Assembly: GCA_027533395.1 (NCBI GenBank)
Contig: JAPZUF010000018.1
Location: 62,001 to 126,000, forward strand
Source: Cyclobacteriaceae bacterium
Lineage (GTDB): Bacteria; Bacteroidota; Bacteroidia; Cytophagales; Cyclobacteriaceae
Direction: 5' to 3'
DNA length: 64,000 nt
Every line of letters begins with the position of its first letter. Position 1 is the stretch's first letter. Below the pieces are notes generated by a model that had not been told where the DNA came from, made no database searches, and saw only the letters and a list, made by a program, of their open reading frames with translations. Shown in pieces: positions 55,377 to 64,000 of the stretch. Made by a program: the position numbers and the translations under genes.

Positions 55377-56351
55377 TCAATTACTCCTCTCAATCGTAAA
55401 CTGCACTAAATCAATTAAAGATTTTTTGTAATTACTCTCTGGGATATTAGTTAACAGATTTAAGGCATCGGCATGGTAGCGGTTCATCACAGCTTTTGCA
55501 TATTCTATACCACCTGATTGGCGAACAAACTCAATTACTTCTCTTACTTTTTTAGGTTTATCGCTTTCGTTGCGGACGATATTGGTAATTTTTCTTCTTT
55601 CTAACCATCCGCTTTGCGATAAAGCATAAATTAAAGGTAAAGTCATCTTCTTTTCTTTGATATCGATACCTAAGGGCTTGCCAATTTCTTCTTCTCCGTA
55701 ATCAAACAAATCATCTTTAATCTGAAAAGCCATTCCTATCTTCTCTCCAAACAATTTCATGTTATCTACTGTGGCCTTATCTGCACCCGAAGAACTCGCT
55801 CCTACTGCGCAACACGATGCAATCAGCGAAGCAGTTTTTTGTCGGATGATTTCATAATACAATTCTTCGGTAATATTCAATTGTCGCGCTTTTTCCATTT
55901 GCAACAATTCGCCCTCACTCATTTCGCGCACAGCATTCGATACAATTTCTAATAAATGATATTCTTTGTGTTCAACCGAAAGCAAGAGCCCGCGTGCCAA
56001 TAAAAAATCTCCTACTAAAACAGCAATTTTATTTTTCCACAAGGCATTAACAGAAAAAAAACCTCGTCTGTAATCGGCATTATCCACCACATCATCGTGT
56101 ACCAAAGATGCGGTATGTAACAATTCAATTAAAGACGCTCCGCGGTAGGTTGATTCTGAAATTGTTCCGGTTGTTCCCGCGCTTAAAAAAACAAACATCG
56201 GACGCATCTGTTTACCTTTGCGTTTTACGATGTAAGTCATAATTTTATCCAACAACAACACACGGGTTTTCATAGAAGCCCTGAACTTTTTCTCGAAAGC
56301 TTCCATTTCTGCGTGTATCGGTGCTTTTATTTGCTCAAGGGATAAAGCCAT
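55377..56351 (-). CDS. Polyprenyl diphosphate synthase
   Basis: The ATG at 56351 gives 324 residues (MALSLEQIKAPIHAEM); a TTG at 56357 is also in frame. Both aspartate-rich motifs are present: LVHDDVVDNADYRRG (first) and QIKDDLFDYGEEEIGKPLG (second), as are KRKGKQMRPMFVFLSAG and GEKIGMAFQ. It elongates allylic diphosphates with IPP. The length and E-rich N-terminus match long-chain (octaprenyl or heptaprenyl) synthases that make the menaquinone tail; the exact product length is not readable here. It is single, between trxA and the MscS gene. Confidence 0.93.
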   Translation of the reverse strand: MALSLEQIKAPIHAEMEAFEKKFRASMKTRVLLLDKIMTYIVKRKGKQMRPMFVFLSAGTTGTISESTYRGASLIELLHTASLVHDDVVDNADYRRGFFSVNALWKNKIAVLVGDFLLARGLLLSVEHKEYHLLEIVSNAVREMSEGELLQMEKARQLNITEELYYEIIRQKTASLIASCCAVGASSSGADKATVDNMKLFGEKIGMAFQIKDDLFDYGEEEIGKPLGIDIKEKKMTLPLIYALSQSGWLERRKITNIVRNESDKPKKVREVIEFVRQSGGIEYAKAVMNRYHADALNLLTNIPESNYKKSLIDLVQFTIERSN

Positions 56352-56401
56352 GCACAATAATACTATCTAATTATTAAATACTATTACCAAACACATATAA
56401 C

Positions 56402-56434
56402 TTTTCGCAAGTTTTAAAAAACATTTTACCTTTA
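56402..56434 (+). promoter_or_regulatory. Probable promoter of the MscS-CorA pair
   Basis: TACCTTTA (56427-56434) matches TANNTTTG at seven of eight positions; TTTT (56402-56405) lies 21 nt upstream. It is 6 bp before the MscS start codon, so the leader would be minimal or absent. Confidence 0.4.
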
Positions 56435-56439
56435 AGGAT

Positions 56440-57306
56440 ATGGGACTTACCGAATTTGATGCACGCTATGGCCATTTTGTTTTCATCTTGATTGTGCTGG
56501 CATTTTCCTTTCTTGTCGCGCTTATATTAAAGTTTATGATTGGGCGCTTTGTGCGTATTTCTTCAACTAAATTGAAGGTAGATCCAACGAAACTTAAATT
56601 TTTTAAAAATGCAGTCGATTTCATTGTTTACTTAACAGCCGCCATTGTAATTTTTAAATCGATCCCCAGTTTAAACTCGTTAGGTAATGGTTTATTGGCC
56701 AGTGCTGGTGTGCTGGCAGCCATCGTGGGTTTGGCATCTCAATCGGCATTCTCCAATATAATTAGTGGTATTTTTCTAGTTATCTTCAGACCCTTTAGTG
56801 TGGGCGACAGAGTAAAAGTTGGGCAGCTTTATGTAGGAGATGTAGAAGACATTACCCTTCGGCATACTGTCATTCGCGATTTCGAGAATAAGCGCATAGT
56901 AATTCCCAACACAGTTATTAGCAACGAAACGATTTTAAACTCCAGCATACCGGGGGAATATTTGTGTGTTTTTGTAGAAATGAATATTGCTCTGCACACC
57001 ACCGATATAAATAAAGCCATGCGTATCATGCAAGAACAAGCTGAAGCACATCCATTGCACGTTGATAACCGCACACCCGAAGAAAAAAAGAAAGGCGAAC
57101 CTGTTGTAGTCGTTAGATTGTTACAATTTACAGATTCAGCTATGACCTTGCGCGCTTGGGTTTGGACAACCGACCCCACCAACGCATTCATCTTAAAATG
57201 CGATTTGTTAAAATCAATCAAACAAGCTTTTGACAAAGAAGGTATTGAAGTTCCATATCCTCATCGCATGGTTTTTTTACAAAATCAAAATGAAATTCGC
57301 TCATGA
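56440..57306 (+). CDS. Small-conductance mechanosensitive channel (MscS family)
   Basis: 288 residues, as in E. coli MscS (286). Three membrane segments are seen at about 10-32, 55-75 and 80-115; the third is the pore helix, Gly/Ala-rich as in the family (GNGLLASAGVLAAIVGLASQ, then SAFSNIISGIFLVIFRPFSV). The cytosolic beta domain follows (GDRVKVGQLYVGDVEDITLR, FENKRIVIPNTVISNETI). It opens under membrane tension to release solutes on osmotic downshock. The stop overlaps the corA start by 4 bp, so the two are coupled. Confidence 0.93.
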   Translation: MGLTEFDARYGHFVFILIVLAFSFLVALILKFMIGRFVRISSTKLKVDPTKLKFFKNAVDFIVYLTAAIVIFKSIPSLNSLGNGLLASAGVLAAIVGLASQSAFSNIISGIFLVIFRPFSVGDRVKVGQLYVGDVEDITLRHTVIRDFENKRIVIPNTVISNETILNSSIPGEYLCVFVEMNIALHTTDINKAMRIMQEQAEAHPLHVDNRTPEEKKKGEPVVVVRLLQFTDSAMTLRAWVWTTDPTNAFILKCDLLKSIKQAFDKEGIEVPYPHRMVFLQNQNEIRS

Positions 57307-58316
57307 CTGGCAAGCACGAATTGCATAATCCTCATTCTGGTAGAGCAATTTTAGAATTAATTCAATATGATAGAAATCATTATAATCGTTTCGATGATTT
57401 ATCAGTAAATGAAATCATTCATAAAATTGATCCCCATCAGGTAAACTGGATTAATGTAGATGGTTTAGAGGAAACGCACATACTAGAAAGACTGCAAGAA
57501 CATTTCTGTTTGCATACGTTGTTAATAGAAGATGTATTAAACGATCAACGACCGAAAGCTGAAGAGTATGAAGATTATTTATTCTTCACTTTAAAAATGT
57601 TATACAGAATTGATGCGAAACACATCGATTACGAGCAAATTAGTTTTGTTGTAGGCACAAATTTTCTGGTTTCCTTTCAAGAAAAAGAAGGTGATTTATT
57701 TGAAGCCTTCCGAGAAAGAATTCGATTGGATCAAGGTAAAGTAAGAAAGCAAAAAACCGATTATTTACTCTATCGTTTATTAGATATCATTGTTGACAAT
57801 TATTACACCGTGCTCGATGCCATAGGTGAACAGATAGATGATATTGAAGAGAAAATTCAGTCGGGTTCGTCAGATTCAATTTTTTCGGAAATACAACAAA
57901 TAAAAAAAGAACTTATTTTCTTACGAAAGGCAGTTTACCCGCTTCGCGATGCTTTAAGTAAATTAGTAAAAGGGGAAACGTCTTTTGTTACTGATCATAC
58001 TACGAGGTATTTTGCTGATGTCTACGACCATATTGTACACCTGATTGATTCGTTAGATACTTATAAAGATCTGACAGCTTCATTATTGGACATCCATTTC
58101 AACACACAAAATAATCGCATGACGGAGGTGATGAAGGTATTGGCCGTAATCTCAACCATCTTTATTCCTTTAACTTTTATTGTTGGCGTTTATGGTATGA
58201 ATTTCGAGTTTATGCCCGAATTAAAAACCAAATGGGGATATCCGTTAACTTGGTTAGTGATGCTTGGTATAGGAGGAAGTATGTTGATGTATTTTAAAAA
58301 GAAGAAATGGTTTTAG
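57303..58316 (+). CDS. corA: CorA family magnesium/cobalt transporter
   Basis: 337 residues. The long cytosolic N-terminal domain contains WINVDGLEETHILERLQEHF, LIEDVLNDQRPKAEEYEDYL and FISFVVGTNFLVSFQE-like sequence. The two C-terminal helices carry the selectivity motif: FIPLTFIVGVYGMNFEFMPE (GMN) and WLVMLGIGGSMLMYFKKKKW. It forms a pentameric Mg2+ channel. Overlap with MscS suggests joint control of ion homeostasis in osmotic stress. Confidence 0.95.
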   Translation: MTGKHELHNPHSGRAILELIQYDRNHYNRFDDLSVNEIIHKIDPHQVNWINVDGLEETHILERLQEHFCLHTLLIEDVLNDQRPKAEEYEDYLFFTLKMLYRIDAKHIDYEQISFVVGTNFLVSFQEKEGDLFEAFRERIRLDQGKVRKQKTDYLLYRLLDIIVDNYYTVLDAIGEQIDDIEEKIQSGSSDSIFSEIQQIKKELIFLRKAVYPLRDALSKLVKGETSFVTDHTTRYFADVYDHIVHLIDSLDTYKDLTASLLDIHFNTQNNRMTEVMKVLAVISTIFIPLTFIVGVYGMNFEFMPELKTKWGYPLTWLVMLGIGGSMLMYFKKKKWF

Positions 58317-58324
58317 TAAAATTG

Positions 58325-58356
58325 TTGTCTACCTGACAAAAAAGCGTGTATATTTC
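58325..58356 (+). promoter_or_regulatory. Possible promoter of the exchanger gene
   Basis: TTGT (58325-58328), 20 nt, then TATATTTC (58349-58356), which matches TANNTTTG at seven of eight positions. The start codon lies 23 bp further on. Confidence 0.4.
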
Positions 58357-58379
58357 GATAATAAAGTAACCTCAACCCT

Positions 58380-59357
58380 ATGCTTTGGACAGTAGTCTTC
58401 TTATTCGTTGGCTTTGCAGTTTTAATAAAAGGAGCTGATTTTCTGGTAAATGGATCTTCTTCATTGGCCAAAAAAATGAATGTTTCTAACCTTGCGATTG
58501 GCCTCACCGTTGTTGCCTTTGGTACTTCAACACCAGAATTAATCGTTTCGTCTTTGGCGGCTATTGATGGCAAGAGTGATGCATCATTTGGTAATGTTAT
58601 CGGTAGCAATAATTTCAACTTACTACTTATACTAGGCGTAGCTGGTTTAATTTATCCATTAACAGTACAAAGAAGTACTGTTAAGTATGAAGTTCCCATG
58701 TCTATTATTGCTGCACTTCTTTTATTTGTTTTAGTTAACGATGTTATTTTATGGAATGCATCAGTTTCTGATCCTAAAATTGGAGGAACTTTAAGTCGCT
58801 TAGATGCATCTATTTTGTTAGTGTTTTTCTTTGGTTTTCTGTTTTACATTTTCAGAACTATGAAGAACAATAGTGATCTAGACCAAGACGATGTTAAAAT
58901 TTATGCTACCTGGTTATCTATTGTATTTGTAGTTGCCGGTTTGGCAATGCTTATTGGCGGTGGAAAATTAGTTGTTGATAATGCAATAGAAATAGCACAG
59001 CACTTTGGCATGAGCGAAAAGTTAATTGGTTTAACCATTCTGGCTGCCGGAACTTCTTTACCAGAGCTAGTTACTTCTTGTGTGGCGGCTTATCGTAAAA
59101 ACACCGATATAGCTATTGGAAATGTTATTGGTTCTAACATATTTAACATCTTTTTCATTTTAGGTATTACAGGCATGATTAGCCCCATGAATTATTCATT
59201 AGCTATGAATTTCGATATGCAAATCTTATTGATTTCTACCGTAGTACTAATGATTTTCATGTTTACCATCAATACAAGAAAATTAGACAGATGGGAAGCG
59301 ATGATTCTTTTACTTGGCTATATCACTTACACCTTATACTTAATTCAAATCGATTAA
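58380..59357 (+). CDS. Calcium/sodium antiporter (CaCA family, YrbG-like)
   Basis: 325 residues with about ten membrane helices in two inverted halves. Each half has an alpha repeat: VVAFGTSTPELIVSSLAAI with VIGSNNFNLLLILG, and LAAGTSLPELVTSCVAAY with VIGSNIFNIFFILG. The GTS.PEL and GN.IGSN motifs bind the cations. It exports Ca2+ in exchange for Na+ or H+. The last 4 bp overlap the end of the convergent BatA-like gene. It is probably transcribed on its own. Confidence 0.95.
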   Translation: MLWTVVFLFVGFAVLIKGADFLVNGSSSLAKKMNVSNLAIGLTVVAFGTSTPELIVSSLAAIDGKSDASFGNVIGSNNFNLLLILGVAGLIYPLTVQRSTVKYEVPMSIIAALLLFVLVNDVILWNASVSDPKIGGTLSRLDASILLVFFFGFLFYIFRTMKNNSDLDQDDVKIYATWLSIVFVVAGLAMLIGGGKLVVDNAIEIAQHFGMSEKLIGLTILAAGTSLPELVTSCVAAYRKNTDIAIGNVIGSNIFNIFFILGITGMISPMNYSLAMNFDMQILLISTVVLMIFMFTINTRKLDRWEAMILLLGYITYTLYLIQID

Positions 59358-61321
59358 AGCATCAACCTGATTAAAGCTATTTCCGCAAGTAAAAAAAGTA
59401 TTGATATAATTAAGGCAAGTTTCCACAGAGGCTTGCCTTTATAATTTTCATCTACAATGTTTTTAATCGCAGGTTTTGAACTATCATTTGTATCTAAAAT
59501 AGTTGCATTTACTCCAAATCGTTTGAGCAATTCATCTTTCTTTATATACTGTAAATACGATTCTTTACTTTCCAAATTTTTAGCCACCAAATCTATTGTA
59601 TCTTTTTCCTGCATAACCCAATAATGAGACGGAGCAAGGTTGACACCTTCTACATTCAACATAACTTGGTTGTTAATCAAACGTTGCTCAGGTATTACTT
59701 CAGTGTTTCCCTTTAACTTTAATGGTTTGCTTTCTAACTTCAAGTTATCCTTTGATTTTACAAAGACTAAATTGCTTTGCATATAAATTGATTTTGTGTT
59801 TTTTAAGCCTGTCACTGCCATCTTATACATCACCGGTACAAAAAGTGCATTCGTTGCAAAATTTGTAAACGGCAAACGTAGAGGACTTGAAACGATAAAT
59901 ACTTTACCTGTACGATTTATCGTACTTAAAAAGGGCTGATCGTTAACTAATTTTATTAAGGTTTCACCATTATCATTCCAATTTATAATTGGTTTCGATG
60001 TTGGTAATTCTATGTTGTCTTGTCTTGTCTCAAAAACATTCTTAAAAAAAGGATGGTCAAAATCTATTTTATTGATGGCAATGTTTGAAGTTGTTGTGAC
60101 ACTTTTTACTTGTGGCATTATGCTTTGAAATGAATTCCAGTCAGCACTTTCTGAGGGTATAACGAAAATACTTCCACCTTCCTTTAAATTTTTATCAATC
60201 ACATTTTGCAATGAAGGTGATAAAGCGTTTAATTCATTTAAAATTAATAAATCAGCATTCTCCGCTGATTCATAATTCATATTCCCTTCTTTAAAAGATT
60301 TAAATTGAAACAATTGGTTATTAGCGAAAACTTTATCGATATAATTTAATGCCTTACTTGATTTAATTTCAACAACATTTACCTTCGTTGAGAAATCAAA
60401 AGCTAGGTAAAAATCATTATCAAAAGCATTACCAGCATCATTAACTGAAACTCTGCCTCTTTGCCAACCTGAAAGATTCATAGGTAAATCAAAAACGATT
60501 TCGTTATTTTTATTGGGTTGAATGTCTGTTGTAACAGACCCTACTTGAATTTCTTCAATAAAAAATCTAACCAAGACCTGGCTTCGCTTATCTACACCCG
60601 AATTGTGTAAAACACAAACAAGTTTATTCTTCTCCCCTTTTACTAAAAAAGGATTTTGCAAGTACACGCTATCAAAAAAGAGATTACTCGTATTCTCCTT
60701 TTGAAATGGAACTAAAACAAACGGAAAAGAGTCCACTTTAATGTTTTCAAATTGTTGCTGTTGAAAATCTGAGAGAACAAAGAAAGCATCTGTTTGGCGC
60801 CAGTCTTTGTTTACTATTCTTTCAAAACTTTTATTCTCTAATTCAGGCTTTATCTGTGTGAGATAATCACTCACTTCTTTCTTTGTTTTTGATTTCTTTA
60901 AAAACGCCTGGTTAGAGTTGGTTAACAAAACAAATCGTGTTTCGGCTGGAAATGCATCTATCAAATCTTGCGCATAGTTGACTGCTTGTTCTAAAAGTGT
61001 AGCATTACCATTTTGCAATGTCATACTATATGAATTATCAATATAAAGAACTACCGGTGAGCCCGCATTAAGTTGTTTGTCGGCAGGTATAAATGGCTGA
61101 GCGAAAGCCAACACAAGAAATGAAAGAAATAAAATTCTAGCTGCCAGAATCAAATATTGTTTGATTCGCTTTAAGGCAGTAGTCTCTTCCTTAATTTGTT
61201 TAATAAACCGAGTGTTTGAAAAATAAACAACTCTTTTTTTCCGAAAATTAAATAGGTGAATAACAATAGGAATGGACAAGGTTAGTAATGCCCACAAAAA
61301 TTCAGGACGAAGCAATGTCAT
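59354..61321 (-). CDS. BatA-domain and von Willebrand A-domain membrane protein
   Basis: 655 residues. The N-terminus has the BatA double-helix signature (LLRPEFLWALLTLSIPIVIH, LFNFRKKRVVYFSNTRFIKQ, RILFLSFLVLAFAQPFIP). Residues 90-190 form a vWA domain with the metal site VVLYIDNSYSMTLQNGN (DxSxS). The middle part is beta-rich and the C-terminal end is a membrane anchor (WKLALIISILFLLAEIALIRL). Related Bat proteins function in oxidative-stress tolerance or as scaffolds with MoxR ATPases. No MoxR or BatB gene lies nearby, so this is the stand-alone Bacteroidota form. The role is inferred. Confidence 0.88.
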   Translation of the reverse strand: MTLLRPEFLWALLTLSIPIVIHLFNFRKKRVVYFSNTRFIKQIKEETTALKRIKQYLILAARILFLSFLVLAFAQPFIPADKQLNAGSPVVLYIDNSYSMTLQNGNATLLEQAVNYAQDLIDAFPAETRFVLLTNSNQAFLKKSKTKKEVSDYLTQIKPELENKSFERIVNKDWRQTDAFFVLSDFQQQQFENIKVDSFPFVLVPFQKENTSNLFFDSVYLQNPFLVKGEKNKLVCVLHNSGVDKRSQVLVRFFIEEIQVGSVTTDIQPNKNNEIVFDLPMNLSGWQRGRVSVNDAGNAFDNDFYLAFDFSTKVNVVEIKSSKALNYIDKVFANNQLFQFKSFKEGNMNYESAENADLLILNELNALSPSLQNVIDKNLKEGGSIFVIPSESADWNSFQSIMPQVKSVTTTSNIAINKIDFDHPFFKNVFETRQDNIELPTSKPIINWNDNGETLIKLVNDQPFLSTINRTGKVFIVSSPLRLPFTNFATNALFVPVMYKMAVTGLKNTKSIYMQSNLVFVKSKDNLKLESKPLKLKGNTEVIPEQRLINNQVMLNVEGVNLAPSHYWVMQEKDTIDLVAKNLESKESYLQYIKKDELLKRFGVNATILDTNDSSKPAIKNIVDENYKGKPLWKLALIISILFLLAEIALIRLML

Positions 61322-61461
61322 GCGGAAATATACAATGCCTTTCGATTAAAAGAAAACAACTTTTATATCTGAATAAAGGCACAAAACAGAAGAACTGAAA
61401 ATCAAATTCTAATAGAAATTTTCGCTAAATTGAAGGTTAAAATTGTTCTAAAACCAACTAT

Positions 61462-64000
61462 ATGAGAACCTCTAACGTTTGGCTTTTTTTCATGCTGATT
61501 TGCCTACCTATCGCTATCCATGCACAAACTAAGTATGATAAAACATTAAAAAAAGCGGATAGCTACTACGAACAAGGAAGTTTCGACAAAGCCATCAGCA
61601 CACTTAAAAAGTTAAAATCCAAAACAAACAGTAAGTTTGGCGCTTCCAATAAATATTTACCCCTCATATCATTAAGGGAAGCAAGAGTAGCATTAGCAAG
61701 CGGTTCACTAATCAATTTTGAAACTCAAATTAATAATACACTTACTCATAATGCCACTATCAACGGTGAAAAATCTGCTGCTTATGCAACTGCTCTGTTA
61801 GAAATTGCAGCAATGCAAAATGATTATGGCAATCATGTAAAGGCAAGGAATTTAGCAGATGAAGTAGACCAATTAATTGTTGACAACGGGCTAACCGATG
61901 AAAACTTAAAAGCTAAAGTTTCACTAGTTAGAGCTGAAGCTTTAATAGGACAAGGATATTGCAAAGGAGCGCTACGAGCATTAAATGATTTTGAAGATTT
62001 CTTTTTGAAACGTGCCGTTGATAAAGTGCAAACAGCTGAAAATGGAAAAATTGTAAAGAGTTGGATACCAGCCGAAGAATTGCCCATCAGATACGGAGAC
62101 TATGCGAAACTTATTACCTTACGTGCTTTGGCATTGAGTAAAATGGGTGAACTTGTTCGTGCAGATTCTGCATTTATGGGAGCAAGAACCTGGGTAAAGA
62201 AAAATAATAGGTATCTCGGAGAGTTTAGTACCTACATGGTTTTTCTAAATTATTCTCAATCAAAAATGCTTGCAGAAAATGGATTAGAAAATTTCGGAGA
62301 AACTGAAAGTAATTTAGGTTTTGACAATGTTTTGGCTGACCTTAAAAAAGTCACTAAACCATCGCACCCACTCGGGCATGACGTTTACCGGGCATTCTTG
62401 GAACAATTACAAAAAGATAAAAGCAACTCAAAATACGCCAATACAAAATTTGAATACGAAAAAGTTTTAGATAAATATTTCAAAAAAGGCAGTGTACATT
62501 ATGCCAACCTTACAGCTATAGAGTTTGACTCAAAACTTAGTAAAGACCAAACTAAGAATCTGGAAAACAGCGCAATAACTTTACTAGCCTCCTCTGCCCT
62601 ACCCGAGAATTACAAAACCAGAATCAGAATACTTGAATTCCTTGTCGATTTATCTTCGCAGGAAAAAATGTATGCTAACACAGAAGGATATATCAATGCC
62701 ATTATCAAAATTAAAAAAGAAATTTATGGGGAAAATTCTCCGGAGTATCATTTAGCTAAACTTAAATTAGCAACCTTTTACATCGATTACACCAATAAAA
62801 TTGAAGAAGCAAAAGCAATTTTTGATACTAGTTATGAGAAAATAATTGCTAATGAAATCGGACCTTGGCATAAGGATCACTTAGAAATTTTAAATCACTT
62901 AGCCATTTTGTATGAATTTAAAGATCAGTATGCAAACGCTGACAAAACCTTGCAACGTGCATTGGATGTCGCTCGATCTAAATACGATGATAAAGATGCT
63001 GATTATGCTGTAGAGTTAGATAAGATTGCCGTACTTCAACTAAAGATCGGATCATACGATCAGGCAGAGCAAAATTTAAAAAATGCAATAATCATTTTTG
63101 AAGAAAATAAAAAAGATGAGAGCAGAACAGCACAATACATTCATGCTTTGGAAACACAAGCCAAACTTTTTGGTATACAAGGTTTGTTTGATGAAGCTGA
63201 AACTAACTTAGAAAAATCAGCTAAATTAACCCGCAAAGCCGATCAACTCATCAGTAGTGTACAATCTACAGCTGAAGAACTGTCATCTTTATTTATCCAA
63301 CTCGGTAGATATTCGCAAACAGAAACCTTACTAAACTTATTGCTCACTGATTATGAAAAAACATATGGTGCCAATAGCATAAGATTGATAGAACCTTTAA
63401 CTAATAAAGGGAAAATCTTATTAGCAAAAGGTGATTATACCGAAGCTGAAAGAATTGCAAAGCGCGCTTACTTAATAGCCAGCACAGTGTATGGAGAAAT
63501 ATCTACTAAAACTGCTCCAACACAAAAATTGTTGGGCGACATTTATTACACACTAGGCGATTACGATAAAGCTTTACCAGAAATTCAAAAAGCAATTGCC
63601 AGTCAGGAAAAACAATTTGGCAGGAACCACATCGAAGTAGCCAAATCTATTTCACAATATGCTCTTGTAAAGTTTCACAGAGGAGATGACCGTGCAGAAA
63701 TTGAAAAACTCATGATTGAAAGCCGCGACATCATGGCAGCGAAATTGGGGAAAGAAAATCCACAATATGCTGAAATCTTAAAAAACGTGGCAGTAGTTTA
63801 CTTATCACAAAAGAGATATGACATTGCTTTCAACTCATTAACAAATGCCGAAAGTATTTGGCGAATCAAAGCCGGTCAAAAAAATAACATCAACTTAGCA
63901 AGCATCTTTACTTTAACAGGTGATGTTTACTACAACTTGAAGAACTACAAAAAATCTGAAGAGTTTTATATTAAATCAAAAGATTTATATGAGAAATTTT
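61462..64000 (+). CDS. Large exported tetratricopeptide-repeat protein, C-terminus beyond window
   Basis: The frame is open from the ATG at 61462 to the right edge, 846 codons. The signal peptide is MRTSNVWLFFMLICLPIAIH followed by AQ. The mature part is a continuous array of helical repeats of TPR type (ADSYYEQGSFDKAISTLKKL; HLEILNHLAILYEFKDQYAN; TQKLLGDIYYTLGDYDKALP). The 42-residue spacing typical of kinesin-light-chain repeats appears in the later part (GENSPEYHLAKLKLATFY; GKENPQYAEILKNVAVVYLS). In many such Bacteroidota proteins a CHAT peptidase domain lies at the C-terminus; that end is not in the window. It is a surface or periplasmic scaffold by topology. Confidence 0.85.
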   Translation, partial: MRTSNVWLFFMLICLPIAIHAQTKYDKTLKKADSYYEQGSFDKAISTLKKLKSKTNSKFGASNKYLPLISLREARVALASGSLINFETQINNTLTHNATINGEKSAAYATALLEIAAMQNDYGNHVKARNLADEVDQLIVDNGLTDENLKAKVSLVRAEALIGQGYCKGALRALNDFEDFFLKRAVDKVQTAENGKIVKSWIPAEELPIRYGDYAKLITLRALALSKMGELVRADSAFMGARTWVKKNNRYLGEFSTYMVFLNYSQSKMLAENGLENFGETESNLGFDNVLADLKKVTKPSHPLGHDVYRAFLEQLQKDKSNSKYANTKFEYEKVLDKYFKKGSVHYANLTAIEFDSKLSKDQTKNLENSAITLLASSALPENYKTRIRILEFLVDLSSQEKMYANTEGYINAIIKIKKEIYGENSPEYHLAKLKLATFYIDYTNKIEEAKAIFDTSYEKIIANEIGPWHKDHLEILNHLAILYEFKDQYANADKTLQRALDVARSKYDDKDADYAVELDKIAVLQLKIGSYDQAEQNLKNAIIIFEENKKDESRTAQYIHALETQAKLFGIQGLFDEAETNLEKSAKLTRKADQLISSVQSTAEELSSLFIQLGRYSQTETLLNLLLTDYEKTYGANSIRLIEPLTNKGKILLAKGDYTEAERIAKRAYLIASTVYGEISTKTAPTQKLLGDIYYTLGDYDKALPEIQKAIASQEKQFGRNHIEVAKSISQYALVKFHRGDDRAEIEKLMIESRDIMAAKLGKENPQYAEILKNVAVVYLSQKRYDIAFNSLTNAESIWRIKAGQKNNINLASIFTLTGDVYYNLKNYKKSEEFYIKSKDLYEKF

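Noticed and set aside
1-64000. CRISPR arrays, tRNA or rRNA genes, insertion sequences, prophage
   Set aside because: No regular spacer repeats, cloverleaf-like sequences, transposase or phage genes were seen; the xerD gene is the housekeeping recombinase and not an integrase of an island.

Overview
The window is a 64 kb chromosomal stretch from an AT-rich member of the phylum Bacteroidota, most likely a Cytophagales/Chitinophagales-type environmental aerobe (inferred, not searched). The sequence support is: a gingipain-like C25 (PorU-type) protease; a PadR-PspC pair with a DUF2807-type C-terminal region; a bacterial GH3 protein; GSCFA and BatA-type proteins; a three-gene sdhCAB set; almost no Shine-Dalgarno sequences; and several matches to the Bacteroidota promoter (TTTG, about 20 nt, TANNTTTG), best before sdhC and rpsF. 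I found no rRNA, tRNA, CRISPR array, insertion sequence, prophage or replication origin. Gene density is high, and base composition shows no foreign island by eye.

Layout. 1-9.3 kb: a secreted C25 protease cut by the left edge, padR-pspC behind a triple AGTACT array, and an ECF sigma / membrane-anchored partner / outer-membrane barrel operon. 9.3-13.5 kb: a TetR regulator and phenylacetyl-CoA epoxidase genes paaA-B-C-D, with a 16-bp palindrome in the paaA promoter and a terminator-like hairpin directly in front of paaB. 13.5-24.2 kb: a DEAD-box helicase with a probable long 5' leader, alkane monooxygenase, pgi-pfkA-glk (upper glycolysis), flavin reductase-fumarylacetoacetase (tyrosine breakdown) and an rRNA m5C methyltransferase. 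24.2-38.9 kb: an MFS transporter, valS, HtrA protease, a translationally coupled GH3-GT2-dxr-rseP operon, a DUF3052-like protein, RidA, pyrD, xerD and a thioredoxin-like/TPR protein. 39-46.6 kb: rpsF-rpsR-rplI, GSCFA, DUF255, priA and a histidine-kinase-like protein with no ATPase domain. 46.6-55.4 kb: sdhCAB with a clear promoter and a 38-aa membrane peptide upstream, dnaE fused to a DnaQ-type exonuclease, and trxA. 55.4-64 kb: polyprenyl synthase, MscS, CorA, a Na+/Ca2+ exchanger, a BatA/vWA protein and a large TPR protein cut by the right edge.

Together the genes describe an aerobic heterotroph with complete complex II, hydrocarbon and aromatic catabolism, and a well-developed envelope surveillance layer (PspC, ECF sigma, HtrA, RseP, MscS). 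No single locus looks like a wholly new system. The observations most worth checking are the paaA/paaB hairpin that abuts a start codon, the DnaQ-DnaE fusion with an altered PHP motif, a family of GTTGTTCG-rich repeats confined to three convergent gene junctions, two tiny hydrophobic ORFs, the DHp-only kinase and the paired inverted repeats before alkB.
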